Shown here: in pieces, positions 50,101 through 61,154 of the stretch
Layout: each line of letters starts with the position of its first letter
Position numbering within the stretch: the first letter of the stretch is position 1
From: Heliopora coerulea
Lineage: Eukaryota; Cnidaria; Anthozoa; Scleralcyonacea; Helioporidae
NCBI GenBank assembly: GCA_030142905.1
Contig: JASJOG010000109.1
Location: 604,001 to 668,000, forward strand
Direction of reading: 5' to 3'
DNA: 64,000 nt
Notes under the pieces: generated by a model
Told to the model about the DNA's origin: nothing
Databases searched by the model: none
Seen by the model: only the letters and a program-made list of their open reading frames with translations
Translations under genes and position numbers: made by a program

Positions 50101-53100
50101 TTCAATTGAAAGGCGGAACGGCATTTGCAAAGAATTCTAAAACTATCGTCTGAGTAGGTTTCGGCGCGAGACTTGTTGGACAGAAGATGTTTGCCAACAG
50201 CTGAATCACAACTGATGAATTGACTGGAACGGCATAGCGTTCTGGTTGTTGACGTCATGGCTGAGTTTTATTTCTAATGACGCTAGGAACATGTTGTTTG
50301 ATCCTATCACCCAGTCAATGATTAGTTCTACCCACATAGCGAGATCCACATTCGCATTTAAATTCGTAAATAACGCAGCTTGATGAAGAAGCAGGTAGAG
50401 GCTCTTTGTGAGTTGGTGGGAGGGTAGTTTTCGTCGAAAAAATGCCAACGAATCTAGCAGCAGAAAATGTTTGCTCAGTAATTAGCTTAATCGATTGTCC
50501 AAAAGTTTCGGAAATTTGTCCTATCCATGGAAGTTTTAAATAGACTGGACATTTAGCGGGTCCAATTGGTTTGTCTTTTTCACTTTGATTAAAAGCCCTA
50601 TCAAGTATTCTTTCCGGGTAGCCATTAGATAAAAATATAAATTTCAACTTCTCAAGATCACTTTGAAGAAATATCTCTTATAAGTACGATCAATTAAACA
50701 TTTAATCAAGGAGAGTTTTTGCTTTCTAGCACTGAAGGAATCAAATCTTGTGTACAGGTCATAAAAGTCGGCTTCCTGTAAACACTTGTCATGAAGCCCG
50801 TGTCCTCTTTGTGCACGAGTACGTCGAGGAAAGGAAGTTTATTATGTTTGTCATGCTCACAAGTAAATTTTGATGATGGGTGAATATTGTTGAGGGTATC
50901 TAGAAAGGCATTAGTTGCACTGTAGCCATTGAATATTCCAAAAGTGTCATCTACATACCGTTTGTACCACTCCGGTAGTTCGTGCGATATAGATTGAAAC
51001 AGTCTAGACTCGTAATATCCGACAAAGATATTTACTAGAACAGGGCCTAATGGTGACCCTATTGCCACTCCATCGATCTGTTTGAACATAGTGTCACCAA
51101 AGCTAAATTCTACCCCCTTTGTGGTGGCAAGCATAAGTTTACAGAAAGCGCCTTCAGAAATTTCTGGTGGTGTAATATCTGTGTGGTATAAAGTATTGGC
51201 ACAAATAGTTATAGTTTCATCTAGAGGGATATTTGTAAATAAGCTTACTATGTCAAATGAACACATGACCAGATTCGTCGTGTCAATAGTTATTTCTCGT
51301 AGCTCTTTGACAAAGCTAAACGAATCTTTAGCAACTCTTCTTGAGAATTTACCCAGTACCGGCTCTAAAAGAAGTGAGAGTTCCTTGGCCAAATTGTGTT
51401 GTGCTGATTTTATCATCGACAGAATGGGTCTTAAAGGAGTCCCTTCTTTGTGCGTTTTGGGAAGTCCGTACATTCTCGGACGTTCCGAGCCTGTTGGCCT
51501 AGCTCGCTCATAGAAGCCATCATCGATCTGGTTTGACTTCTTCAGACGCAACAATAGCGATTGTAGTTTTCTTTCATTAGATGCTCTCTGATCACGTTGC
51601 GGCAACTTGCCTAGTTCACAATCAATTATTCAAAATAATTACCCCAAAGCCCTTATCTGGCTTGCAAATAACAATATCGTTGTTTTTGCGTAGTTTTGAC
51701 AAAGCAATAAGATGTTCCCTTGTAAGGGAAAAGTCTTTAGATTCTATAGGTGTTCCACTGTACGCATGAGCAATGTCACAGAGTTTGGCTTTACAAGCGA
51801 TTAATAGTTCTTCGTTACGGGGTGTCAGGTTTTCTAACTGCGCCCAAAACGTCTCAAATTCACTAAGTATAGATTCACGTTTTAGTTTTTCAGGTGGAAT
51901 GGCAAAATTTAACCCTTTTGATAGCACCTCGGTTTCTATAGGCGTCAGTTGATAACTAGATAGGTTTGTTACATGTGAAGAAAGTTCCACACTACCATAA
52001 CGTCTTTGCTTAAGTTTCTTGACGAGATCTAAGCGTTCCTTAGCTTGATCTGTAGTTTTTGTTATTAATTTGTCCAATATACATACAGAATCTAATGAAA
52101 TCAAACTTGGATAAGCTATGTTTGACCCTTAACATTTCTCTGGAAACTTCTCTCGTCAAAAACCTGAGCCTGCTCTCCTCTTTATGAATATCATCCATCA
52201 TGAATGCCTTTTTCACGTAGAATTTTACCTCTTTAAGTTTCGTACAGTTCTTTCATTCAGCAGTCTTTGGTAACTGTGTATACCTCTTTAGTGCGTATAT
52301 TCCTCTTCATTTTCTCTTACTTTATCTTAAATTACCAATCACCATGGTATCAACGTATTTAAAAACTGGGTTTAAATTTGTTACCACGACAAAATCGCTG
52401 TTTTATTATTGAACTTCCCGGAGCCTGTGACAACTTTTGAAACTGAAAATCTTATTTGCGGGGCACGTAGGGGGACATACCTAGTTTTTGGGAGCTAGAC
52501 CACCTGTCCCCCAATGCTTCTCTCTTAGCGACACCACTGCTCTCGTAACCGTGAATAACCGTTATATACATCGTGAATGCTGATCTATATTATCAAAACA
52601 AACATGAAAGATGCTGTTCGTTTTAGACAGCTGCGGTGACCTGCAAAGAATACGCTGATACAACGTAAAGATGCCATCTATTTAAACTTTTAAAAATGTA
52701 CTACCCCTTCTACAGCATGTTTTCCACTTTATAAGTGATACTGCAGAAACCTCTTATACTTTGATATTGTGTAGCATAATTGTGGATAAGATTGACAAAG
52801 ACAAGGATGGTAAAGTAACTGAAGACGAATTGAAAAGCTACATTGATCATACGCAGAAAAGGTATATTTATGAAGACGTTGACCGGCAATGGAAGGAACT
52901 CAATGGAGACAAGAACGAGTTTGTATCTTGGGAAGAGTATGTGAACAGCACGTACGGTTTCAACATTGGTAAGTAAAGCCTTGGCCAAACTGTCGAACAT
53001 TCTTAGACGAGTAATCGAACATTGATAATCTAACATAGTCGAGCAGGTGGCAAAACACGATCTAACATTATTGGATGGGCTGTCCAACAATTCTGAGTGA

Positions 53101-56100
53101 GCCATCAGCCGAAAACGTAAACCAGCTATTACAACTGTAATTTCTTGGCTTTTGGAGAAGGTTCCTCATGAAAAGCGCTTTAGGAGGGGAAAGACATAAG
53201 ACTGGACAAAACAGCGACAAGAAAGCGAATTTTTATCACAATAAAATAGTCGAAAATGCAAGATCATCTGAATAGAACGTATCTCAGAGACTTCGTAATG
53301 ACTAATCAAGCTTAGTAAATCGGAATCCTCTCAAACTTTCATTACATTCGATTTACTGGGTTGTTTTGATTTTTACCATGTACATGTACGTCAACCTCCA
53401 CCGTGCTGTTTAAAATTATTCATGAAGCAGGTGGCTAATTGGTGATATCTGATTGGCCTGTGGTGCCGGCTCCTCCATTTCAACAATGGGACATTGTTGG
53501 ACGAACGGCCAAACTGTCCAACATTAGTTGGACAAATCAAAATGTTGGACCAGATGTTTGATCGGAAGCAAACGTAATCTAACATACTTTCCAACAAAAA
53601 TGTTGGGCCAACATCGGGTGGCAAACGATTAAACATGGCAAACGAAGTTTTCCAACAAAGTTGGATCATTTGATCAGGGCTTGACATCACGTATAGGGTT
53701 TCTGCAACGTATAAACAACAGTGGCTTTACGCAGTAAACCATAGTTTAAGTAATATTTCACTAAAAATTGGTTTGAAAATAACGTAAGCTAGGTCATATG
53801 AACGACTGTATTATAATTCAGAAAAATTTCAGAGGTAACTATTTAGTTTCTTGTGCTCTGACTGGTCGAAGTGAACCGCTAATCTCGCTATAAATAACTA
53901 TAATGTTTTCAAAATACAGTATGAACTTTTCTTGATTTGATGATGGCACCAATGTAATAATAATACTAGTCGGTGATAATCGTTGTATATTTATTGACAA
54001 TTTCCATTAATTCGTAGATTGATTGTTAGATAGCACTATAAAAAGACTGCATATTTTTGAAAAGATCAAACCCGCTGCAATTTTTGAAACCGATAAAATA
54101 ACTTATATTGCCATTTGTAGTAGTTTTTTACAAGCAAAACCTTATGAGAAAATTTGAGGAAGTAAAGACTTCACATCTAAAAGGCCTACTGTGCTGTAAA
54201 ATATTATCCAAAGTTCGAAGAAGAAATCCTTGTGGATTCTCAAGACATTCGGAATTGACTTCTCGATAGAAGTGGGTTGATTCTCATCTTAGAATCGACA
54301 GAGAATAAAGATACAAAAATTAATTAATAGAAGTGCAATAGAAACTGCAATAGGCGACGAGTGTTTTTAGGCTATTAAAAAATCTATCAAGGCGGATTCA
54401 TACCGACTTTTGAACAAGTAGATCGTATCTCTTGCTTGGAAAATTTTACCATATTTAAGGTTTGAGACAGTACTGTAGGTTGTAAATTGCGTTGAGGTGT
54501 ACATTCCCGTACTCTAGCTTTAAATTATTCATGCAGACGACCCCGAAAGAAGTACAGAATTTAACTACCAAGACATGAAAAGGCGTGATAAGAGACGTTG
54601 GGAGAAAGCTGACCTGGACAAGGACAACAGGTTGACTAAAGAAGAACTGACAGCATTTTTGCACCCAGAAGAAATCGATCACATGAAAGAAGTCATGGTG
54701 GATGAGACTTTGGAGGATATTGACAAGGATAAAGATGGTCGTATTTCTAAAGACGAGTATATAGGTAAGGATACTTGTATAGTGGTTATAGTCAAGCTTC
54801 AGGTACTGTATAGAATAGATTGTATTATAAAATAAGTTTCCTAGCACGGACGTAGTGATTGGTTGGTTACTATGTTTATATCAGGCTATGCAAACACGGT
54901 TATGACATCACAGCGCAGCTTGACGCCAAAACTTGTTCTTGGAGCGAATGAGTAGCTCTGATTGGTTTACTGATGCCAGAATTTGTTCTTGGCGCGAATG
55001 GCAAGCTGTGATCGGTTTACGAACTAATAAGTAGAACTTACCATTTGATATTGAAAATAAAGTTCGTTTTGACCGGTAAAACTATCCTGTTTGACCGGCA
55101 AATATCGTCGCTTACCGGACATCCATGACCTGTAACATTTTTCTTTTCGCATGAAATGCGAGTGAGATCGGGTTTCTTGTTTCGGAAAATGTTCCTTTCA
55201 TAATTGTTGTGCTCGTTTAGTTCGGGGAAAAAGCGAATGTTTCGCCCCTCAAAACGCTACAAACGTTACGGAAACTTGGATTTCTCGCACCTCAAAACCC
55301 CAAATCTATTATGAAATGTTTCCAAAATTTCGATCGTAATACGCAGTAAATGAATTAATGATTGTCATTATTGCAATGCCATTACCTAAACAATACACTC
55401 GGCTAACAAAGAAACACTGCCGTCGCTAATTACTATCTAATCTGTTTCATGTAAATAACTTAAATTCCTTTATCGGTGATGTCATCCCATTAGAATAGTA
55501 TATAAGCTTGCAATTTTCTATAGTCATGTACCTGTCGAAGACCACAGTCTAGTGGCCGAAAGCTCGTCGAAATAAATTATAATTTTGGTCAGAGAACGTC
55601 TCCAATCATTATGCCTCTACCTGACTGCGCATCATCCATATTTGGAAGTAAATGTATGGTTTATTATAAATCATAAACAAAAGGCATTTTATTCTTGTTC
55701 CTCGTTCGTCTTTTTCGTGCCAAAGGTATAAATCTTAGTGAGAATGTTCAAGCTGTTCAGCAAGTTAACTAACCTACACCGACTACGCAAGTGTATGTTG
55801 TATTTCAGCTGTGGCGTAGCCAGAGAATCTGTGATGCCGGGGCCTGGGAAGCACACTAATTAGGGGGGTCCGGGAGCATGACCCCCGGAAAATTTTTGAA
55901 TTCTTGGGTTTCTGAAAGGGTATTTCCTGCATTATGAGGGCGCTATTCTCGTATTTTAGGCTGGGGCACCGAGCCGGATTCGAAGGCTTCAGTAGGCGTT
56001 AAACTCGAACAGATCTTCCAAATTACTTTTTTAAACTACGCGATATCTCATTGATGAGAACAAATTGCGTGAATTTTTAGCGTGGGAGGAAAAATTGCGC

Positions 56101-59100
56101 AAAGAAATTCCCTTCGTGGGCCAAACTAAAAGGGCTCATATCAAATTATTCAAAATTCATCGTGTATTTTTCAGTTGAATATACCAAATAGGTTTAGGGA
56201 AGCGCTCATGTTTGTAGCTGACGCCCGGGCCTGGCTACGCCACTGTATTTCAGTGTTAATGGGCCACAAAGGAAAAAGGCAAATGTGACTGGAGCGACTG
56301 CTGTAATAGTCATATTCTTGTCTTTTCTTTCTTTTGTTTCATTAGGCGATATGTACTCGGAAGAAGAAAGGAAGAAAAATGGCGATGAGCCCGACTGGTT
56401 GAAAACGGAAAAGGAGCAGTTTGGGAAGTACAGAGATAAGAATGGTGATGGATATTTAGACAAGGTAGATTATGAAAATAGGTCAATGTTGAGGTAATCT
56501 ACTGTTGTAAAAGCGGCTACGCAGAAAAGACCTATCAAATTTTCAAAATTTTGGACGAGGCAAAAAATTTTATGATCTACCAGCTTTCTGCAAGAAATGT
56601 GTTCACACAACCTCCCGTAATATTTTGCTATGATGTCCTTTAGTGCAGTATATATATGTTGATGGCGATCCTTCAGAAAATAGGCCGTAGTCGACCCAAA
56701 AGAATCCGTCGAAATTGTTGTGTCCGTGAAAATTTCATGAATGTTTTAACCTCAATGTTTGATGAAAGTTTCAACCTTTTTCGTTGCCCGGTATCATGTC
56801 AATAGATAATATCATGATTCCAACAAATATTTTATGTCAACAATCGCTCCACGACATTCAGGTTTACTAGGTATTTATGTATATAAATTTAGAAACTGTG
56901 ATGAGTCACCTCAGAAAAAGTGAAAATGAAAAGAGTGGCTGTCTATTACATGGATAGGCACCGACGTATCGATAGAACGTAAAACTTTGTTAACTTCAAT
57001 TCTAAGCTCCAATTGTCTGGAAATATAAACTATTGATTATATATATATATATATATACATATACAGGGTGGCCTAGAAGTCTTCGGCCCGGTAAGAATTT
57101 CTGAAAACTATGATAATATTAATACAATTTATTAAAAATGAGATAACGTTAATCAACAATTTAATACGTACAATCTGAATAAAGACGAGAAGGATCATTT
57201 CACACCAGATCGCAAGGTTCATAAGTTATTTGACTAATCAATAAGACTGGTTTTATTCTAATTCAAATATTAATTATGAGCTGGGCCGAAGACTTTTGGG
57301 CCACCCTGTGTATATATTGGAAATGTGAGAGCTTGGAGATATCTTAAATGATTGATGAACGTTCGTCAAGCTCTATCCTCAGAAAAACGATTTCTGAGTC
57401 CCAGACGGGGATCAAACCTGCAACCTTCTAATGACCGGTGAGACGCTCTAACCAGAGGTTGAACCAGAGAGCGTTTCACCGGTCATCAGAAGTTTGCGGG
57501 TTTGATTCCCGTGTGGGGCTCAGAAATCGTTTTTCTGAGGATAGAACTTAATGGACGTTCATCTATCATTTAATGAACTGTTACTTGGGCAAAAAGTTCA
57601 AAGGTTGGTAACTGCTGTGGCTGATCTCAAAGAATTCTAACGTTTACCAATGTTACCAACCTTTGAACTATTTACCTTAATTAACACTGTCTACGCGGTT
57701 TTGCATCATTGCATTATTGCTTGGGCAGATTTTTGTGCTGTATTAGAAACACTAACAAACGTCATTTAATACGGGAAATGCCCTATAAATACTCGAGGTA
57801 AAGCCGAACGCTTTCGGGTCCTTTCCCAGTTGACTTGGTGTTCTTTTGCTGTAACGGTTCACCTTCTTGACATTGTGACGAAGAAATGCTCCCACTTGAT
57901 TAGCTCAAAAATGTTATCAAAATCAGTGAAGAGATGAGTTAACTTAGTGGGCAGTAAAAGATAGTTTAATATTACAGGTCGACGGCGCAGTGTAAATATT
58001 TGGTATAAAGAATAAAGTTACATTTTAAAGTCCGTTTTCATTGTGCTTTTAGAGTGAGGTAAAAGACTGGATATTGCCGCCTGAGTATGACAACGTGGCT
58101 GCTGAATCAACCCATCTCATGCACGAAGCTGACGCTGATAAAGTATGTTTCATAGAGTAGTTGGCATAAATTTTATATTAAGCCTCCCTCTTCAAATAAG
58201 CCCCCATCTCTAATAAGCCCCTCCTTGAAGCAAAAAATTTATTAAGCCCCACCTCTCGTTTAAGCCCCATTCACCTTTCCCCTTTCCACTCGCAATCAAA
58301 ACAATAAACAACAGACAGTATTATTGATGTATTTTTACCGTACCAATCGGGGCACTAATTCACATGCAGTACCAAGCTTCGAAAGAATCTTGGAAGTCTA
58401 CCAGTCATCATGACCGGTAAAAAATGATATTTTACCGGTCACACAGGATTTTTTACCGGTTACATTTGCCTTTTTCCTTTGTGTCCTGTTAACACCACTC
58501 TCGTTTGTCTTGGATGCAATAGTCACGCTCATCGCTCGTTTTTTAGCACTTTCACTGCTTTTCGGTGGTGTTGTGAAAAACGAACTCACCTGTGCTAGTT
58601 GCGCTTGTTTTCTGTTCACGATTCGCTTTTCGCCAGTGAAAGCTTACTCGTACTTCTCTTATCACTCAGAACACGTCCAACCCGAAACTTCTTTTCGCTG
58701 TGGCCAAAAACACACATTACAAATGGTCACCGCACAAACTCTGCATGGATATTTAGTATTCAGACGACGACAGACAACAATTGTTCTTCATAGCGACTAG
58801 CAAAGAGTGAGGACGACTGCTATGTGCCACGAGGTATCGCGCATTAATGTGACACTGTAACCTGAGATGCAAGTGTTTCAAATGGAGAAATTTCTGTAAT
58901 GCTTGCGGCATCTTGAGTTGCGAGACATCAGCTTTTTCCCGAACTATACGTTCACAACGATAACGAAAGTAGCATTTTCCGAAACAAGAAACTCGATCTT
59001 ATACGCATTTTTTTGTAAAAAAGAAAAAAAAAAATTACCAGTCATCTATGACCGGTAAACGACGATATTTGCCGGTCAAACGGGATAGTTTTTCCGGTCA

Positions 59101-60547
59101 ATGACCGGTGACCGGCACTAATTTCGAGGCTTGTGCAATACTCTAATTCTAGTTTCTTATGTAGTGTAGAGACCATTTTCTGGCTGTTTGAGAAAGCGAT
59201 ATAGCCGCTTGGAGCCAAAGTCCGTTCTCTAGAATCTTCAATCTCGTTGGCAAAAATTCTTAGCTACAACTTTCACGAGATAAAAATGTACACAGTGGGA
59301 ACGGCAGTTCTATAGACAACTTTCCAACTAATTCTTGATCTTGACAACTATTAATCTACAGGCATTTGGCGAAATTAAACAAGCCTTCCCTCTCCGTTAA
59401 TCCCTAGTGTCTCTATTAAGCCCTCCCTGTAACGGACTTGAAATAAATAAGCCTCCGGGGAGCGCAAGATAGAAGATTTACAGTAGATAGGGAAATGGTA
59501 ATGAAAATCGTCAAGTGGCGGGCATAGCCTGGAAAAGACGGTTTGACGATGGCAAAGAGGGAAAAACAAGGAAGAAAGGAAACGGTGTAGAAATGCCAAA
59601 AGGAAAGGAAAAGTGCGAGAAACAATAAAGGATGAATGAGGGAGGAAAAGAAAAACAACAGAAAATGGGAGATAAGAGGAAGTAATAAATAGGAGAGGTG
59701 ACAGAGGAAATGAACAAACGAACTGTGGAGAGGAAGAGAAAGGAAGGAGACTGGCGAGTACATAAGGACAACCACTTGAAGAAGAGGAGAGAAATGAAGT
59801 GGAAAGGAGGAAGGAAAAGGATGAGGATACAGAAGGAGGGCATAAAGATTTTGTTTCTCTTCTTAAGGAAATTATCTGATAGAACAGGTGAACTTAAACA
59901 ATAACCGCTAGTAATACCATGTTTACCTCAATTTCTTTTGTTTTTCCAGGTGCCATTAATAACTAATCTATCTCATTAAGATTTATTTGTACTAATACTA
60001 ACTCCAATGACGTCAAACCGAGTCGTATTAGGACTAATAGGACCCGGTTTGACGTCACCGGAGGTAGTATTAGTTGAATTTTGGCATGATATTACAAATG
60101 ATATTACAAACATGTTATTACAAAGTAATAGCTTGAAATTTCGGTGCAGTAGCTATTAAACCTCCCACTCAATTCGGGTCATTTCATAAAATTTCCTCGG
60201 GCCTTCGGCCCTCGGGAATTTTACTAAACGACCCTCATCGAGCGGAAGGTTTAATAGCTAACACACCTCATTTCATGGTATTACTTATTACTTCTAATAA
60301 TATTTAGTATCACACTCCATACGTCTGGATCAAACTTACAGCTCCTTGATACTAATCACTCGCGTAGAGGCAGTATTTAACAATATCCAGATCTTGGTAC
60401 AATCACTTCGTGACAGGTGATAAGTTTTCTTTTTTATGTTAGGATGGAATGTTAACTAAAGAAGAAATTCTTGAAAAACATGACGTGTTTGTTGGAAGTC
60501 AAGTAACTGACTTTGGAGAAGCTTTGGCCCGCCATGACGAATTCTAG
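46884..60547 (+). CDS. CALU: Calumenin, EF-hand protein of the ER, whole gene
   Basis: Calumenins belong to the CREC family, low-affinity Ca2+-binding proteins of the secretory pathway that act as chaperone-like partners of ER proteins. Six exons are in frame: 46884-47131, 52775-52968, 54537-54764, 56346-56464, 58053-58142 and 60443-60547. They total 984 nt and 327 aa (vertebrate calumenin about 315). [20 protein letters not shown] is a signal peptide. Six EF-hands follow, with loops starting DKDKDG, NGDKNE, DLDKDN, DKDKDG, DKNGDG and DADKDG. The end [11 protein letters not shown] carries the HDEF retention signal. [13 protein letters not shown] [18 protein letters not shown] and FLHPEE are hallmark stretches. 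Start: GTG GTG precede ATG 46884, which is the first ATG. EF-hands 5 and 6 are split by introns. Introns hold a PLE, MITEs and SINEs. Confidence 0.95.
47132..49690 (+). other. Calumenin intron 1, part before the PLE
   Basis: No exon or clear element found. It is AT-rich, with short G runs near 48455-48475. The intron continues to 52774, and a PLE inserted at 49701 makes up nearly half of it. Confidence 0.5.
49701..49863 (+). repeat. PLE terminal repeat, left copy
   Basis: GTTTTTAAATACGTTGATAC through GTATACACAGTTACCAAAGA to AAATTCTACGTA. It is the inverse of 52214-52366 with few differences. The left copy includes an extra GTTTAGTTCTTAA-type segment. Confidence 0.8.
49891..49928 (-). ncRNA. 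Hammerhead-like motif with altered core (second copy)
   Basis: The minus strand reads AGCAG, TTGATAA, GTGGTCTGCC, GAAA, TGCATC and GTGCT, the same as at 38325-38361 except for one base in helix I. The core substitutions at C3 and G8 are shared by both copies, so they belong to the family rather than to one decayed copy. Confidence 0.35.
50016..50647 (-). pseudogene. PLE endonuclease part, frame broken
   Basis: The first piece (50647-50315) runs from a linker to [19 protein letters not shown], then stops. The second (50258-50016) continues with [17 protein letters not shown] and [15 protein letters not shown]. At least one stop and one frame change separate them. GIY-YIG nuclease family, inactive as it stands. 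Confidence 0.8.
50706..51605 (-). pseudogene. PLE reverse transcriptase, frame-broken copy
   Basis: Reverse transcriptase of the Penelope type. [19 protein letters not shown] opens the finger region, [14 protein letters not shown] is motif A with its Asp, [19 protein letters not shown] is the B region, and [12 protein letters not shown] is motif C with the YVDD pair. [13 protein letters not shown] follows as in the family. Relative to typical PLEs a segment between this frame and the one ending at 51622 seems shortened. A 143-codon frame on the plus strand is its shadow. Confidence 0.88.
51622..52104 (-). pseudogene. PLE N-terminal region
   Basis: Frame upstream of the reverse transcriptase with [17 protein letters not shown] and the conserved [17 protein letters not shown], after which a stop intervenes. 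The lead stretch up to KPDKG is typical of PLE ORFs. Confidence 0.75.
52214..52366 (-). repeat. PLE terminal repeat, right copy
   Basis: CACGTAGAATTTTACCTCTT through to CGTATTTAAAAAC, the inverse of 49701-49863. It lies at the 5' end of the minus-strand element. About 42 bp separate it from the presumed target duplication at 52409. Confidence 0.8.
52775..52968 (+). CDS. CALU: Calumenin exon 2: EF-hands 1 and 2
   Basis: Acceptor TATTGTGTAG, then [20 protein letters not shown] (EF1) and [19 protein letters not shown] (EF2), and donor GTAAGT after one base. EF2 is atypical: its loop starts with Asn and has Glu where Gly is usual at position 6. Confidence 0.94.
52978..53680. mobile_element. Inverted-repeat element next to a splice donor
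   Basis: The ends GCCTTGGCCAAACTGTCGAA and, reverse-complemented, GCCCTGATCAAATGATCCAA are similar. GGCCAAACTGTCCAACATT recurs inside at about 53508, and further CCAACA/TGTTGG blocks follow in both orientations. Superfamily unknown. It begins 9 nt after the calumenin exon 2 donor. Confidence 0.45.
54537..54764 (+). CDS. CALU: Calumenin exon 3: EF-hands 3 and 4
   Basis: Acceptor TTATTCATGCAG, then [22 protein letters not shown]3 ([12 protein letters not shown]), FLHPEE, EF4 ([15 protein letters not shown]) and donor GTAAGG. Confidence 0.94.
55480..55625 (+). repeat. PLE-end-like fragment with hammerhead remnant
   Basis: ACCTGTCGAAGACCACAGTC, then TAGTGGCCGAAAGCTCGTC, has the layout of a hammerhead (helix II CCAC/GTGG, GAAA, GTC). 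The core reads CTGTCGA, so A6 is lost. In calumenin intron 3. Confidence 0.4.
55809..56245. mobile_element. hAT MITE with perfect 8-bp target duplication
   Basis: The ends CTGTGGCGTAGCCAG and, reverse-complemented, CAGTGGCGTAGCCAG are flanked by TATTTCAG on both sides (55801-55808, 56246-56253). Non-coding. It ends 100 bp before calumenin exon 4. Confidence 0.85.
56346..56464 (+). CDS. CALU: Calumenin exon 4: EF-hand 5, first part
   Basis: Acceptor TTTGTTTCATTAG, then [20 protein letters not shown] and [15 protein letters not shown], in phase 0 at donor GTAGAT. The open frame continues into the intron, but family alignment (LDK then EVKDW) places the junction here. Confidence 0.92.
57064..57308. 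mobile_element. Tc1/mariner-type MITE (245 bp)
   Basis: The ends CAGGGTGGCCTAGAAGTCTT and, reverse-complemented, CAGGGTGGCCCAAAAGTCTT are inverted and continue CGGCCC. The left flank is TA in a TA microsatellite and the right flank is TG, a changed TA. No coding sequence. Calumenin intron 4. Confidence 0.75.
57346..57571. repeat. Head-to-head tRNA-SINE foldback
   Basis: Arms 57346-57448 and 57468-57571 are inverted. Each has an A-box-like GGTTAGAGCGTC or CAGAGAGCGTTT and a B-box-like GGTTTGATCCC or GGTTTGATTCC. Each is followed by CTCAGAAATCGTTTTTCTGA and GAACGTTCAT or GGACGTTCAT. The shared CTCAGAAAT tail links it to the SINE at 42990. Two SINE copies are joined 5' end to 5' end. Confidence 0.75.
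58053..58142 (+). CDS. CALU: Calumenin exon 5
   Basis: Acceptor TGTGCTTTTAG, 30 codons, [20 protein letters not shown] then [10 protein letters not shown], donor GTATGT. It completes EF-hand 5 and starts EF-hand 6. Phase 0 at both ends. Confidence 0.94.
58171..59462. repeat. Composite repeats in calumenin intron 5
   Basis: TAAGCCYC-type tandem units lie at both borders (58171-58275 and about 59386-59458). Between them are two direct copies of a GACCGGTAAA-rich block (58400-58460 and 59036-59110). A related block in inverse orientation lies at about 55068-55200. This looks like one element inserted in another. No coding region is supported. Confidence 0.45.
59550..59835. repeat. Purine-rich low-complexity tract
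   Basis: The plus strand is mostly A and G (AGGAAGAAAGG, GAGGAAGAG and similar). The long frames on either strand here are caused by composition. Confidence 0.8.
60001..60262. repeat. Two adjacent palindromes
   Basis: Palindrome 1 (60001-60078) pairs ACTAATACTA/ACCGAGTCG-type arms around AATGACGTCAAACCG and CGGTTTGACGTCA. Palindrome 2 (60155-60262) pairs TAGCTATTAAACCTCC with its inverse, around CCTCGGGCCTTCGGCCCTCGG. Both are in calumenin intron 5. Confidence 0.6.
60443..60547 (+). CDS. CALU: Calumenin exon 6 and stop
   Basis: Acceptor TTTTATGTTAG, then [20 protein letters not shown] and [12 protein letters not shown], with TAG at 60545-60547. It completes EF-hand 6 and supplies the HDEF signal. 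Confidence 0.95.
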   Translation, partial: DGMLTKEEILEKHDVFVGSQVTDFGEALARHDEF

Positions 60548-61154
60548 TTCATTTCGCTGTTTCATAGGATTCAATGTCATTTTATCATAAACAAACCAGA
60601 GTTAAAAAGAAAGATAATATATTTATAAATTATAAAGCGGTTTGTTTTGCCACTTATAACTATTTGCAAAGAGTGTAAAGTCATCGGATTTTTGTATTTT
60701 GGGTAAAAAAAAACAAACTACACCTAAAAGCTTGTGCATTCATGCCAATTGTTTTTTAGTTCATCACTCCATGTGGTTACATATAACAACTTGTACTAGA
60801 ACTCAAGGCCCGACTGTTTTCTACTAACCGTGTAATATAGATCTTAAACAAAACTAGAGGGCATTGTACTCGAATTTCAGTAAGCAGTAGATACACAACT
60901 GGGAGCAGCCATTTTGGGCTCGGTGAGATGCAAACATCAGATGCTTTGTAAGGCAAAGGACTGGTTTTAGATAGTTTCTCCCCGGACTGACTTGATGGCT
61001 TCGGTAATCGCAGTCCAATAGAGCTTTACATAAATGCCAGAATGCGTCATTTTCGACGTTTTGATTTCAGAGGTTATTTTTAATTCCCAGTAACTTCTAA
61101 GAAATTTCTCTGAAATCGGTTGCTGAACATGATTCGTGTTGGTGTGTACATATA
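60548..61154. other. Calumenin 3' region
   Basis: 3' untranslated sequence and intergenic DNA. No AATAAA is seen close to the stop. Nothing else is recognised before the Tc1-like element. Confidence 0.4.

Larger units (their letters stand above)
49701..52408 (-). mobile_element. Penelope-like retroelement, inverted terminal repeats
   Basis: Minus-strand element of about 2.7 kb in calumenin intron 1. Reading frames in order are an N-terminal region (52104-51622), reverse transcriptase (51605-50706) and GIY-YIG endonuclease (50647-50016, broken). TTGAACTTCC occurs at 49691-49700 and again at 52409-52418, a likely 10-bp target duplication. The ends carry about 160-bp inverted repeats (49701-49863 and 52214-52366), which fits the inverted pLTR layout known for PLEs. 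Frame breaks make it inactive. The partial copy at 37719-38556 is the same family. Confidence 0.88.

Noticed and set aside
51082..51513. 143-codon frame on the plus strand
   Set aside because: It is the shadow of the PLE reverse transcriptase on the minus strand.
59416..59904. Frames of 68-119 codons on both strands
   Set aside because: They come from a purine-rich tract in calumenin intron 5. The residues are biased (K/R/E or L/S/F) and there is no homology.
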